64,000 bases of DNA from Chlorokybus atmophyticus. Taxonomy: Eukaryota; Streptophyta; Chlorokybophyceae; Chlorokybales; Chlorokybaceae. Under the pieces are notes generated by a model. It saw only the letters and a list, made by a program, of their open reading frames with translations, had not been told where the DNA came from and did not search any database. The translations under genes were made by a program, and so were the position numbers. Positions 29,729 through 41,935 of the stretch are shown piece by piece. The stretch's first letter is position 1; the number at the start of each line of letters is the position of its first letter. The stretch spans positions 140,057-204,056 of the forward strand of contig RHPI01000277.1 in the NCBI GenBank assembly GCA_009103225.1, given 5' to 3'.

Positions 29729-31833
29729 CGGGTTTGCCGAAGCCCAGCAGGTGAGTCACATGGCTACAGGCAAGCCTGTGGAAGGACTTTAAAGTCTGTG
29801 TTGGGCAATGGCAGCATCAAGTTCAGGCGCTTGGTTCACACTATCATGGCAGTCTGGCAACAGCATCCCGGTGAGTTGTGGGCGAGAGGTTAATGTGTAC
29901 TGTTGAATCTGGTTGCTTGACCGCTGAAGTTTTGTGTGCATCATGCAGAAGTGTTTCGCCATTCAATCCATGATTCCACGCATATGTAATGCGGCATTGG
30001 CGGTTCCTGTATAACGCTTGGTCAATTGGCTTGCCTTTTCACCAGCAGCTGGCATCACCCTCTTCAGATCATCATCCCCGCACGTAAAGGTAATGTAAAT
30101 AATGCATACTGCAACTATTTAGGCGTCAGCTGGCATAGGTATTTCCGTTCAAGATGCAACCGCGTCAGTCTCCTTAGGCATCTCAACTGTCTTGATGCAG
30201 ACCACAAGCCACGAAGGCCGCACACGCCTTCTACGCTTTTCAGCTCACCAGGGTGGTTTTTCCAGCAGTGGCAGGTGGCCCCGCACGTCCCAACACAAAG
30301 CAATCAAAGAGCTCCAAGTTCGCACATCGTGCCCCAGCTGGTGCACAAGATGTACGCCACCTACATATGCTGCACGTTGATTTCCATCGCGGCCTTTAGC
30401 AGAAGAGTACTTGCGAGATTACTATCCCTACTTGTTTAAGTAGGATTTGATTGATCTAGCAAGTCTGCGTTGAGCTTTGCAGTTGATCGTTTACCCACGT
30501 TTGTGCATTTGGTTATGCATATTGGCTCTTTGAAAGTTAGCAGAATGTGGCGGCCAGCGTACAATGTAAGTATGAAAACAAGTGCGCTCAGATGCTCCCA
30601 AGTACACAATGTTGTAAATAGTTGTAATGGTTGTGGCGAAGGGTAGTGCCAAAGAGCCCGGTGGTCGTGTGTACAGAAACTGCAAGCAATTGAAGTGTAA
30701 ACACGGTGCTGGTGAGTGTCCATGGCTGATGTTAGTATGTGCTTAGCTAGCATGTGCATGTGGCTTGACTTGCATGCATGCAGGCTGATAGGGGTAGTGC
30801 AGACAGTGCATTGAGTGTTGGCCCGGTGGTGAGTTATGATGAGCGTTGCGTGCATGTCGGTGTGATTGCTAGCACACCATGCATGCGGATGTTGTGTGCA
30901 TACCCCTTTTGTAAACTGCATGTCGCATCTTTTGAACACAAGTCAATTTTAGTACACGACAACCTGATAAATAGCCTACAACAACGACATATACAACTAC
31001 CGCACGCATATCCTGTACATAGTCAGGTATTTACAATGTCCAGCAAAGGCAACACGCCACGTCACCACATCAACACTCGCCAAGTAACACCATGCGGTGA
31101 CGGCCGTGCATGCGCGGGGGGNNNNNNNNNNNNNNNNNNNNNNNNNNNNNNNNNNNNNNNNNNNNNNNNNNNNNNNNNNNNNNNNNNNNNNNNNNNNNNN
31201 NNNNNNNNNNNNNNNNNNNNNNNNNNNNNNNNNNNNNNNNNNNNNNNNNNNNNNNNNNNNNNNNNNNNNNNNNNNNNNNNNNNNNNNNNNNNNNNNNNNN
31301 NNNNNNNNNNNNNNNNNNNNNNNNNNNNNNNNNNNNNNNNNNNNNNNNNNNNNNNNNNNNNNNNNNNNNNNNNNNNNNNNNNNNNNNNNNNNNNNCAATG
31401 GGGGAGGGGGGGCTATGCATGGTTACTTGGCGTACCACATCTGGGCTATGATGCCTGCGAAGACCTTTGCTGGGCTTCACATGTGGTACTGACCATTTAG
31501 TATGACAACAAATCTGACCAACTACAGTTGGTAGCTGAGCAGACTTGCGTTCAATAGCTACGGAAGAGTGTCTATTATGCGGTATGAGCACATACCCTCT
31601 CGCATTTTCTGTACAGCAAGGCAGCCTTCCTCTAACTTACGTTGACCAGTATTGCTCCTTCTCAAATCAGACTCAAATACCAAAGGAGCACACCTGCACA
31701 TATATAAACATAGTACATAGGACCACCTATAAAGCACCGTTGCAGTACATACAAGCAACAACTATATACACAGCCACTCGGCAAATGTTGCGAAAGGGTG
31801 CCACACTGTGCGCCTTCATATGTCTGTTGCTCT
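29729..31833. other. Unassigned stretch with an assembly gap
   Basis: Some islands have splice-like ends (for example 29812-29871 and 30195-30360) and could be further tail exons of the kinesin or parts of another gene, but I cannot join them in phase. An N gap (31122-31395) starts at a GGGGGG run. I recognise no protein motif. Confidence 0.4.
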
Positions 31834-33174
31834 CTAAGACGAGCGAGCCACCTGTGCAGGGTACGACTCGTGCATGCCGGCCTTGTGCACAAACTGCGGG
31901 GTGTAAGCGCCGAGGAGGTCCTGCCTGGTCATGCTCGGCTCGTTTAGGAACGCGTGGTTGGAGCGCTGCCACCACGAGGGTGCGCTCGATGCCTGCGCAG
32001 ACTGCATGGTGGCACTTGCAGTCACCCGCTTCTTGATGGCTATCCTTGGCTTAGCCGTTGGAGACTCGTACTCAATCTCCAAGTCCTGCAAAACCCGGCA
32101 AGCATGTGTAAACATACCACACGCACACTATGCCAGACAGTAAACCCAAAGCTACACACGCGTGCCGCACCTCTTCTTCATAATCATGGTGCGCCTTGTC
32201 CTCACCAGCAGCCTCGCTGCTGGCGTCTGAAGCTCGAGGCTGGCGGCGATCATCGCTTGTCGCTTTGGACAGCACGCCCGCCTTGTCCATCCAGTGCTTC
32301 TTCACTTCGGTGAAAGATCGGGGCAAGCTGTGCGCTGGGGGGAAGGCAGAGCATACTATCAGTCACCCCATAGGACAACTGCAACACAACTCGCTCAACA
32401 ACGACAGACGTGTCCCAGTGGATACAAATAAATCTGAGCTTGGAAAGGTTGCAGGGTGCGACTTGCGAACGAACAAACCAAGCCTAGGAAGGGTGACAAC
32501 TGCAGTTGGCATTTACCACGACCGACCTCTGCGTGCAAGGCGAACGGGGGGGGGGCAGTTTCGGTGAGTTGAGGCTGTTTGCNTCTTGCACTGCTGATGT
32601 GCAAGAAAGTCTGCAACATACAGTGTAACAGCACCAGCTTACTAAAGACTCCATTTATCCAGAAACAAGCCAGCTCGCAGCCTGCCTTACCTTCATGCAG
32701 ACTCTCAGAGGGGATGTAGTCCGAGTCCCATCCTGGCATGAGAGAACCCATGACAATTGCAAACGCCTCTTCCGCTTCACCCTAATAGCAAGCACACCAA
32801 GAGTAAGCACTCTTCACCAGACAGCACCGTGATAACAGGCAGGGCCAGGCCAGCACTCTTGAACCTGGCCACGCCAGGCCAGACCAGGCCAAGCTCCAAT
32901 TGGCTGCTTCTAAACAGGCAGGCAAACAACCAAAATGCGGGGAAGGAAGAGACACTTTGCACCCACCTTGACGCTAGTGTGGGCTACTAACGCTTCTGCA
33001 GCTGACCACCTCGACAACGACAGTAACCCTTTCGCCGCCGCTGCCGCCAACTATGGTTGCTTGCTTGCTTGCTTGCCTGACTGCTGATGTTGGACGGGTA
33101 ACAGGCATGACAATATCATGTGACAACAGTTTCCTGCGTCGTCTACCCTTAAACTGGTGCCATGCACGCGACAT
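31834..33174 (-). CDS. Unrecognised protein with a WDSDY/FTEVKKHWM motif pair
   Basis: I do not recognise the family. Three exons on the minus strand join in phase: 32781-32691 (GSLMPGWDSDYIPSESLHEG), 32334-32171 (SFTEVKKHWMDKAG, then an acidic, polar stretch) and 32085-31834 (a basic block KPRIAIKKRVT and a C-terminal SWWQRSNHAFLNEPS ... QVARSS). A possible first exon starts at 33174 (MSRAWHQFK) with a donor at VVE|GTGGTC, but this is weak. The protein has no membrane segment or signal visible and is rich in Ser, Ala and charged residues, so it is probably soluble and partly disordered. Codon use and clean GT-AG junctions support a real gene. Intron 2 contains the second copy of the 29-bp motif and one N. 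Confidence 0.55.
32554..32582. repeat. 29-bp dispersed motif, copy 2
   Basis: Identical to 22011-22039 and followed directly by an N at 32583; preceded by a G10-11 run. Confidence 0.8.
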
Positions 33175-34439
33175 GTCATGAAAGATGGTTGAGCGACGGG
33201 AGCATGGTTTGATCGACGCATTTTACTCGCCAGCAGTAACCGCTCAAGGTTTAAGCTCGCCGGTTGTTAACCATGCTTGAGGTATCAACCCGCGCGGGAG
33301 GCCGCTATGATTATGCTGTTGGAATTACAATTGGGAATGCCCTGGTTAGTTGACCGCAAAATGTCGGTGGTGGAACTGTGTGTCAGAGTTGTACCGGTTG
33401 GCATTCTTAAAAAACCGCGGCATGGTTGACCAAACCGAGATTAGCGTTTTTACAGTGGTTAGGGCAGAGCCAACCACACGGTTGTCATCACCCGATCAGC
33501 AGCAACATTTCCAATATCAAAGCAGCATGTAAGATATAATTAGCGTTGTGGTTAGTCTGCTAACCGGTGGCCGGCTTTGAGGCGCACCCGCCAATGCTGA
33601 CGTGCGCAAAAGCGGCGCGCCCGAGAGGTCGCTTGGTGCAGAATACCTTGCCGCGGATGAGGCTGAAGAGCGACCGTCGACGCACCGTCTGTCGGCACTG
33701 TCGTGCGTACACTGATGAGTGACGAGGGAGTCCCTCTTCACATCAGTTGTTGTCGACCTGGGTCATTCCGTGGATTTTAGACTTGGACTCCTGTTACTTC
33801 CGCTCGGGAAGGAACTTCCCAAAGATAACGAGAGTTTAACGCTTTTATGCTTATATATGTCGGATGCCTTTCGAAGTGCCTTTCATAACCAAAACAGCAC
33901 GGAAGGAAGTGCACGGAAATGTGTCCTATAAGCAGTCAACATGCATGTTATACCTTGACGGAAGCACATAATCTGCTTATCGTTAACATATACATCATCT
34001 CGTCTGTAAATACAACTATATCTCACTTGAAAAACTATAACATAATCAATAAACCTTAATAATATTAAGCTCGGAACCTTTCATGGATAGTATACCAAGG
34101 CTTTTGTGAACGAACACAAAACTCCGTAGGCTGACGGAAGGGTACGACTGGTTGTGAGCGCTTTTCAACATATTAAAAGCTGCCGTAAGGGAAGTTGACT
34201 GCCGTCCGGGGAAGGGCAAAGGTCTACTCGGGAGACTTGCATCTTAATGATAAATAAATAGGGTATTAAAGAAGGGTCCCGGATACAAGCAAACACAATA
34301 CAGATCAAGAGTCGGGGAAAGAATGATCTACTACTAATAAGCTGTAAACGTGATGATGGTTTGACTGCTTAAGCTGACTCATTATATCAAGTTGGGAGCT
34401 GATGCATATTTGCATGCATGCGATGTCCATATGAGAGAA

Positions 34440-34650
34440 AGTGATTATAAGACTAAGTGAGGCTAGTGACTTTATGAGTGATTGAATGAGTGGCTATGTG
34501 AGCGGGTGACTGAGTGCTCCAGCGAGTAATTGTGTGACTGACTTAAAGCTTGAGTGAGTGAGTGAATGACAGAGTAACTGCCTGCAACGGCGTAAATGAC
34601 TAGGAAACAGAATGAGTGGCTGCATGATAGTCATAACAGAGTGAGTGGCT
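34440..34650. repeat. Degenerate GAGTGA-type tandem array
   Basis: Words such as GAGTGAGTGAGTGAATGA, ATGAGTGG and TGACTGAGTG recur with little spacing. It looks like an old, diverged microsatellite. Confidence 0.65.
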
Positions 34651-34926
34651 AAATGTGTTTAACACAGTTGTGCGCGTGTGTGTGCAACACTTACCACGAC
34701 CTCAAGCCTATGTTTCTAACCGTGACATCTATAGATGTACCAATCCGGGATGCTGCATCCTAGACTGGTACATGCATGTTGTGGATGAGCGGCGCTCAGC
34801 CACAACACGTATGCCGTTGTATACGGCACACCTTGTGCTATTCTGCACGACCCCAATAGTTGATACCGTCGCCCAATACCTATCGTCTACAAATATGTGC
34901 GAACGTGTTTGCAAAAACTGCCACCT

Positions 34927-34938
34927 CATGCTTGAATG

Positions 34939-34978
<40 letters not shown>

Positions 34979-34990
34979 CATTCAAGCATG
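34927..34990. repeat. 64-bp perfect palindrome with an AT core
   Basis: CATGCTTGAATGCA (34927-34940) and its exact reverse complement TGCATTCAAGCATG (34977-34990) flank 36 bases of AT repeat, so the whole block is self-complementary. Confidence 0.95.
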
Positions 34991-35442
34991 GATATACGCA
35001 TCGTGAGTGTTTCTACCTCGTGAGCCACATGATCGCTGCATAAGGAGTTTTATGTGCGGGTAAAATCACGCATATTCTAGTGCTATAGATGTGGTGGCAT
35101 ACATTGTCAAATATAATCAATCATATGCAATTCCGTCGCTAACGGTAATTGCCTCTCTCGCCAACATTAGCGATGTTGAAGTCAGCAAGTGAAGCCATTC
35201 TCCTTTACAGTAGCAATCGGCACATTTGCGGGAGGTATTGGCCAAATTGCAAATGATTAGTGATTAACTGTCAAGCATTTTAGCCACTTTCTCGATGACT
35301 TCATTATCGTGCAAACAATTTACGTTGTTGCAAAACAGGTCTATTACCATAACACAGTGCATGTTAGAAGTGAAGGCTTGCACCATCAGCGCCGCAACAA
35401 GTAGGCACTATCGTGGAATATGTGTTGCCTAGGCACTTAAAC

Positions 35443-36102
35443 TGTGACGGTGCTCGTGCCTTGACACCTGTGAGTTGGTCCCATCAGCAACCCTCTCACC
35501 AAGACACGGTATTCACCCCGGAACCTTGCCCCCTCTGCCAAGCACACGCGCGCCCCGCCACTCGCGTACGCGCCACGCGCATGCGCTCGAAGCTACACAC
35601 CGACTTGTGTAGCGCCTTGAATCGTCTTACAAGCAAGCACACACCAGTGGACACACGCTAGCAACCCCTGCTAACCACCACCAGGCTTGCACACGAAACT
35701 AGGGAGCTAAAGGTTGTATTGCATAAAGTGAAATGTCCTTTTTATACCTATCAGTCTACACATGCTACTATCCAAACGTTTCTCGAGCTAAATGGAACCA
35801 AAAGCTAAGATATTCTTGTAGAACCTTGTAGTACACTTTTAGACCTTTTATAAGGAACTCCTCAAGAGATGCCCATTTGGCAAAGTTATACTATTTGGCG
35901 CCAGGCCCTTCCAGAAATCTGGTTGAGTACTTCTCGATTGGCCCTCCGTTTTCTGCGGTCTTTTAGACCGGTCTTGGGGCCGGTCGATATCTGCAGCAGA
36001 CTCACAACTCACCGACATCCGCCACAAGTCGTGAAAACATGTTACTTGACAAATAAGGCCAAAAAGGTCATGAAATCATGATATTTGACATCGACTGTTA
36101 CA
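35443..36102 (-). repeat. Gypsy element 1, 3' LTR
   Basis: A 660-base terminal repeat, TGTAACA...GTCACA on the minus strand. It matches 41023-41678 closely but not perfectly. Just inside it on the minus strand is a polypurine tract, AGGGGGGGAGGAG, the usual plus-strand primer site. Confidence 0.92.
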
Positions 36103-36113
36103 CTCCTCCCCCC

Positions 36114-37640
36114 CTAGGTGAGCTTTGACCTCGAAGCTTGCGAGGTTGTCCTAATCGTCGTTGCAGGTACGCTTGCAAACTTGTTGTGCATTCGCCAGGT
36201 GCTCCTCCGGTTCCAAGTGGCCTCATGCATAGGGTAGCCCTTCCACTTCACCAAGTATTTGCGCACGTTTCGCACCAGTTTCTCCCCCACAATGTCCTCC
36301 ACGTCATATTCCACATGATTTTCTATAGCCAACTCCGGCGGTGGACGCAATGGTGGTTCTCCTTGATTTGGTTTCAGCAGGGATATATGAAAGACAGGGT
36401 GGATGTGCATAGTCTCAAGTAGTTGCAACTTGTACGCGACGTCCGAGATCACCTTGATGACTTTAAGTGGTTTAAACCAGCATTTACTTAACTTGCAAAC
36501 TCCAGCACGTACCTGCAAGTTCTTCGCAGAAAGCAATATCAAGTTACACCAAATTACGTTATCAAATGTAACGTGCCGGCAATGTGCGTCTGCGTACTGC
36601 TTCTGCCTGTTTTGCGCCATTAACAAAGCTTCTCTAGCTGCTTTATTGATGTCAGCACATGTCTTCAAGAAGTCACCCCCCGCCTCAACATGCACATCTC
36701 CGTGTGGTACCCATGCTGTGGCAACGGCGTCAATGGATGCTGACCATAATTCATCAAGAAGGGGGTAACGCCGGTGCTTGCATTCTTGTGATTTTTCATT
36801 GCAAATTCCGCCACTTTGAGTAACTCCGCCCAATTATCTTGTTGCGTTTTTATGTAGCATCGTAGCATGTCTTCAACCACGCGATCTGCACGCTCCGTTT
36901 GGCAGTCCATTTGCGGATGGAATGACGTGCTGAACTTTAATGCAGTGCATAACGCACTTTGCAGCGCCTCCCCAAACTTACTTGTGAATCTTGGGTCGAT
37001 CCGTCACGATACACCTTGGTAAGCCATGTGAGCGAAAGACATGCTTCAAAAACAATCGTGATGCCTCCGCTGCAATGCAATCCTTGCGACATGGAGCTAA
37101 GCGCACCATTTTACTTGTTTTGTCCACGAACACCAGTGTTGCTTCATACCCGTCTCGTGTCTTTGGTAGTCCAACAATAAAGTCCATAGTGACTTGCTCC
37201 TACTTGCATAATGGTATTTGTAGCAATTGAAGTAGCCCACCTGGCTTCTGGTTACTCGCCTTCACTCTTTGACAAGTGTCGCACAAGGCTACATAGTCGC
37301 ACACGTCTCTATGCATCTCCCGCCAATAACAACGATGCTTCAAGCTTGCCAATGTCCTCTCTAGTCCTTGGTGTCCAGCAATGGGGACATCATGCGCTTC
37401 ATGTATCAAACGTACCCTCATATGTTGAATGTTACGGATGTACATGCGCCCGTGGTGCCAAAGAAGTCCGTCCTTCATTGCCCAGTGATCGGTTGCATTC
37501 GGACCCTTTTCGCTCAACTCTTGCATTTTGCATCTTCCTTCCACAGCTTCATGTAACACGCCCCGTATTTGGTCTACCCACTCAGGCTGCACTTGCGCGA
37601 GCACCTCCATCGCATTCACTCGACACAATGCATCGGCCAC
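36114..37640 (-). pseudogene. Gypsy element 1 integrase and chromodomain
   Basis: The integrase zinc domain shows the HHCC pattern (LIHEAHDVPIAGHQGLERTL ... CDTCQRVK). The catalytic core continues as MDFIVGLPKTRDGYEATLVF and later DCQTERADRVVEDMLRCY. The C-terminus has the chromodomain core KYLVKWKGYPMHEATW, which marks a chromovirus and should read histone marks to steer insertion. The readings change frame near 37200 and 36910. Confidence 0.85.
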
Positions 37641-37858
37641 ACTATTGGACGTACCGGGCTTGTACTTGATGTCAAAGTCGAAAAGCTAAAAGAATCCCAA
37701 CCAACGTGCTTATTTTAGACTTAAATGAAGCTGTATTTGTAAGTACCTCAATGGAGAATGATCCGTCTCAAGCACAAACTTCTTGCCTTTTAAGAAACAA
37801 CGCCATTGTCGTAGTGCCATTACTTGCGCCAAGAGCTCCTTCTCCTGCACGGGGTAGT

Positions 37859-38823
37859 TTAGCTCCGCATCATTTTCTTGCTAGAGAACGCCACTCGTTG
37901 AAGGCCGTTGCCGTGGTCTTGCTGCAAAACAGCTCCTATAGTTGTGTCGGACGCGTCGTTAGCCATAACGAAGGGCTTTTGCATGTCAGGGTGAACCAAG
38001 ACTGGTGCCTTTCTTAATGCCTGCTTTAACGTCAAAAATGCACGCTCTTTGCTTGCAGACCAGCTCCAAGGCTTTCCTTTCTTGAGAAGGGTGGTTAAGG
38101 ATGCCGCGACATGCGAAAAATCCTCTAATGAACTTGCGATAAAAGCTAGCAAGGCCCAAAAATGACATCACCTCTTTTACATTGGTCGGGGCTGGCCAAT
38201 CACGCATCGCTTGAACCTTGCTTGGGTCAAGCTGCATTCCCTCACGCGACACAATATGGCCAAGGTAAACCACCTCTTCAAGCAAGACCTTGCACTTCTC
38301 CAACTGAGCATACAACTTATGCTCCTTTAAACGCTGCAACACGCACCGTAGAAGTTGTATGTGCTCCTGTTTTGTCTTCGAAAACACTAAAATGTCGTCG
38401 ATGAAGATGAGCACTCCCTTGCCAATCAAGTCAGCAAAGACTCCGTTCAGGCTTTAAAAAGTCGTTAGTGCGTCAATAAGGCCAAAAGACATCACCACCA
38501 AGTCGTAGTGCCGTAACGTGTATTAATCGCAGTCTTTTCCACGTCCTCCGGTGCAATGCGGATCTGATGATTACCCCCGCAAGATCAAGTGTTGTAAAGT
38601 ATTGCGCATCTTGTAGCTGCTCCAGCAACACAACAATTCGCGGTAGTGGAAAGCAATTCTTTTTGGTAATGTTGTTGAGAGCGCACATACATGCGCAGTC
38701 ACCGTTCTTCTTCCTCACGAACAAGATAGGCGCACCATATAGCGACTTACAAGGCTGAATGTAGCCGCGCTTGAGCAAGTTCGCCACTTGTCGCTCCGCC
38801 TCTTCATGCTCCAAAGGTGACAA
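37859..38823 (-). pseudogene. Gypsy element 1 reverse transcriptase and RNase H
   Basis: Reverse transcriptase blocks are SLYGAPILFVRKKNGD, NNITKKNCFPLPRI, QYFTTLDLA and the catalytic FIDDILVFS. The connection region reads YLGHIVSREG and FLGLASFYRKFI. The RNase H-like domain has FVMANDASDTTIGAVLQQD. Frame breaks fall near 38560, 38110 and 37860. Confidence 0.88.
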
Positions 38824-39801
38824 CTTGTATACAGGCTGGTACGGTGGCTTGTGTACGCCCTTAAAAGCTCGATTACATGGTCTACATCTTTTGGAGGTGG
38901 TAGACCGGGTGGTAGCCCGTCCACCATGATGTCCTTGAACTTTTTCAAGAGTTCACGCACCTCGGGGTCTGATGTAGCCTCCGCATTACTAGCGGTCTGA
39001 TGTGCTGTCTTGATCGCTTTCTTACGCACCACGCACAACCATGCATCTTTCGACTTTCGTGGGGATAGCAACTTTTTTAACTTCGCGTATGACTCTTGAG
39101 GAATTGCAGACATACCGGGCTGTTTACCTCTTCTGGAGTCCACTCCCGCAATGCTTGCATTTCCCTTTGCCGTGATCGCCATGCGTCGTCCCGACGTAGC
39201 GGCACAACCGCCGATGCCGTCATCGCTGGGGTGGTCTTCAACTTCAATGGGGCAATCGCGTAAGCCATGTATGGTCTCTCCACGGATGGTGAGCACGTGT
39301 CGCCTCCAATCAATGCTTGTATTGTGTTTATGTAGCCACGGTAGACGCAAAACTCCATCGAACCCGTTCTTCAATGTGATGCAGCAAATGCACATACGCT
39401 CACTCACTGGACCAATGCGTACTTGCAACTCTTTGATCATGAATGACATTCCTTCAGCCCCGAAAAGGTTTTCTTCCATCAACGAGCCTTACTTCTCCTC
39501 CACGCAACGGCAAGAGCCATCAAAATCGCCGTGCAACAACTTCCGTCATGAAGTTGCTATTTGCTCCACTATAAATCATCAACTTGCACTCTCTCCATCT
39601 TCCTCCACCGTCTCGAATGCGTGCTCGGACTCCTAAGTACTTTCGTGCTTCTTCACTAGCATAACTTACCACCGTTGGAGTATACATTGGTACCATGCCT
39701 CCGTGGCCATGAGTCTTCTCGCTTAAGCAACGTGTTGGACAGTCCGGGCATGCCTGAGGCTTCCCATCCTCAGTAGTAGCCTCTGCACCTACTGAGGGCA
39801 A
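38715..39801 (-). pseudogene. Gypsy element 1 protease region
   Basis: The retropepsin-like site reads MIYSGANSNFM where D-S/T-G-A is expected: the catalytic Asp is Tyr (TAT for GAT). The domain continues as FDGVLRLPWLHKHNTSIDWR. The linker into reverse transcriptase ends in VDGLPPGLPPPKDVDHVIEL, a common gypsy motif. The change alone would stop polyprotein processing. Confidence 0.75.
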
Positions 39802-40704
39802 TCGTTTCCCTGCCGCACGCCTTTTTGCTCCATCACGTTCACGCTGTTGCGACGTATGTCTCGACCAGGCGCATCTCCTCGCGCTCTCCTTGGACAGTTG
39901 AAGGCTTTATATTCGGTAGAGTCACACACGTAACACTTACGCACAGCACCAGCTAAACGCCGCTCAGTAGACCTTCTCATACCCTTGCGCGCATTGATCG
40001 CACCCACCTCCATTGGTGTAGGTCTCGAGCTAGCCCCATGCTCATATGTGGGTGTAAAAGCCAACTCTCTGCCCCTCCAAGCACGCGCTCCGGTACCAGC
40101 TGTGACGGTGCTCGTGCCTTGTCACATGTGGGTTGGTCCAATCAACAACCCTCTCACTAAGACACGCTATTTACACCAGAACCTTGCCCCCTCTGCCAAG
40201 CACATGCAAAGCCTTCTCGTGCCTGGTTGCTTGGCCCGCGTTGACGGTCACGCCTCCAATCAAAGTTTGATGTTGTTGTCTTGAAATACAACGCATCCAG
40301 GCGCTTCGCAATGTGTATCGCCTCTGCTAGCGTTTTGGGTCACGGAGCTCCACTTCCTTACGACAATAAAGCTTTAAACCACAGGTGTACCTGTCCAGCT
40401 GCTCCTCCTCGGTCATGTTGGGAATGGACATCACCAAACGCTGCAACGCAGCTGTGTACGCCATCACCGACTTGGTTTGCGTAAACGTTGCAAGTTGATC
40501 GCGCGCGGCCTTCACGCTTTCCACGGGAACAAATTGATGCCTGACCTCTGCTGTCAACTCTTGTAGACAATAGCGCCGCCAATCCACTTGTAACACGTGT
40601 ACACCGATGCCTCCACCATACAAGCGCAGTCCTTCAAGCAACGTTGCCGCCACCTCTACATGTAGATGCGCGGGCACCTCCGTAAGCTTCAGCCAAGAAG
40701 GCAT
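39789..40704 (-). pseudogene. Gypsy element 1 gag, with nucleocapsid knuckle
   Basis: The gag core reads WRRYCLQELTAEVRHQFVP and YTAALQRLVMSIPNMTEEEQ. A damaged CCHC knuckle, CYVCDSTEYKAFNC, has Tyr for the His ligand. The two halves are separated by about 100 bases of LTR sequence at 40101-40204. Confidence 0.8.
40101..40204 (-). repeat. LTR-end fragment inside gag
   Basis: The sequence TGTGACGGTGCTCGTGCC... through CCCCCTCTGCCAAGCACA repeats the U5 end of the LTR in the same orientation as the element. Just outside it, GCTCCGGTACCA (minus strand TGGTACCGGAGC) resembles the tRNA-Met primer site TGGTATCAGAGC at 10 of 12 positions. It looks like an LTR/primer-site junction from another copy, left by recombination or template switching. 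Confidence 0.75.
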
Positions 40705-41022
40705 TTTAAAGCCCCATTCATTTACTGCATCTCCATCTCATTGAGCCCTGAATAGCTTTGGCTTTGGCACCTTTACATGCACGCGCGAGCTCGACACCAT
40801 GGGAACTTGTGCATGCGCCATCGCACGCTCGTACGCCTTTGTGCTTGTGCAGCCGCTTGCATGTAATAAAGCTCTTCTCGCAGTGCTAGGATTGCACCTT
40901 AAAGCTTCTTCACACGGACATCCTCCATCTCCACCAATACACTACACTCCGCTCTTAAAGTAAAAGTGTAAACGCTCACACTTCCTCTCTCTCACCTTAG
41001 TAAACCGAGCTCTGATACGAGT

Positions 41023-41678
41023 TGTGACGGTGCTCGTGCCTTGTCATTTGTTAGTTGGTCCAATCAACAACCCTCTCACCAAAACACGGTATTCACACCG
41101 GAACCTTGCCCCCTCTGTCAAGCACACACGCGCGCCACTCGTACGCGCCACGCGCATGCGCTCGAAGCTACACACCGACTTGTGTAGCGCCTTGAATCCT
41201 CTTACAAGCAAGCACACACCAGTGGACACACGCTAGCAACCCCTGCTAACCACCACCAGGCTTGCACACAAGAAACTAGGGAGCTAAAGGTTGTATTGCA
41301 CAAAGTAAAATGTCCTTTTTATACCTACCAGTCTGCACATGCTACTATCCAGATGTTTCTCGAGCTAGACGAAACCAAAAGCTAAGACATTCTTGTAGAA
41401 TTTTGTAGTACACTTTTAGACCTTTCATAAGGAACTCCTCAAAAGATGCCCATTTGGCAAAGTTATACTTTTGGCGCCAGGCCCTTTCAGAAATCTGGTT
41501 GAGTACTTCTCCACTGGCCCTCCGTTTTTTGGCGTCTTTTAGACTGATCCTAGGGCTGGTCGATATCTGCGGCACACTCACAACTCACCGACATCCGCCA
41601 CAAGTCATGAAAACATGTCACTTGACAAATACGGCCAAAAAGGTCATGAAATCATAAAATTTGACATTGACTACTACA
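41023..41678 (-). repeat. Gypsy element 1, 5' LTR
   Basis: 656 bases, TGTAGTAG...GTCACA on the minus strand, paired with 35443-36102. The differences between the pair include small indels and many substitutions, so the insertion is not recent. Confidence 0.92.
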
Positions 41679-41935
41679 CTTGGGGTGGAGGTTAAGGTTA
41701 AGGTCGAAGTTAAGATTGAGATTGAGGTTGATGCTGAAGAAGGAACTTGAATTTGGATAGAGTGAGGATGAAGGTGGGTTGAGATTGATGTTAAGGTCGT
41801 GAGGTTGAGCTGAGGGTTGCGGTTGGCTCAACTTGGAGTTGGGGTTGAAAATTGAGGTTAGGGTTGGGGTTGAATTGAAAGTTGGGGCTAAGGTTATGGT
41901 TGAAGGTCGAAGTTTCAATTCACATTAGCATTGTG
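41679..41935. repeat. Degenerate telomere-like array, G-rich strand
   Basis: Words GGTTAAGG, GGTTGAG, GGTTAGGGTTGGGG and variants run without a fixed period. The complementary pattern (CCTCAACC, CCTTAACC, CCCTAACCCTAACCCC) appears at 43892-44590 beyond the second gypsy copy. Confidence 0.75.

Larger units (their letters stand above)
33175..35442. other. AT-rich gene-poor stretch
   Basis: No supported gene. It includes a degenerate GAGTGA/TGAGTG array (34440-34650) and a 64-bp palindrome (34927-34990). The right edge is the end of a gypsy LTR. Confidence 0.55.
35443..41678 (-). mobile_element. Ty3/gypsy chromovirus element 1, 6.2 kb, degenerate
   Basis: Two LTRs (35443-36102 and 41023-41678) enclose gag, zinc knuckle, protease, reverse transcriptase, RNase H, integrase and a chromodomain, in the Ty3/gypsy order. 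A primer-binding site, TATCAGAGC, follows the 5' LTR at about 41009-41017 on the minus strand and matches the end of initiator tRNA-Met, as in plant elements. Frameshifts and stops interrupt pol in several places, so this copy cannot move on its own. I could not find a matching target-site duplication; the flanks are TTAAAC and CTTGG. Confidence 0.93.

Noticed and set aside
31097-31500. Open readings spanning N blocks (also 16843-17150 and 47089-47569)
   Set aside because: Runs of unknown bases have no stop codons and prove nothing.
35438-41683. Target-site duplication for gypsy element 1
   Set aside because: Flanking five-base words do not match (TTAAAC and CTTGG), so I do not report one; recombination may have removed it.
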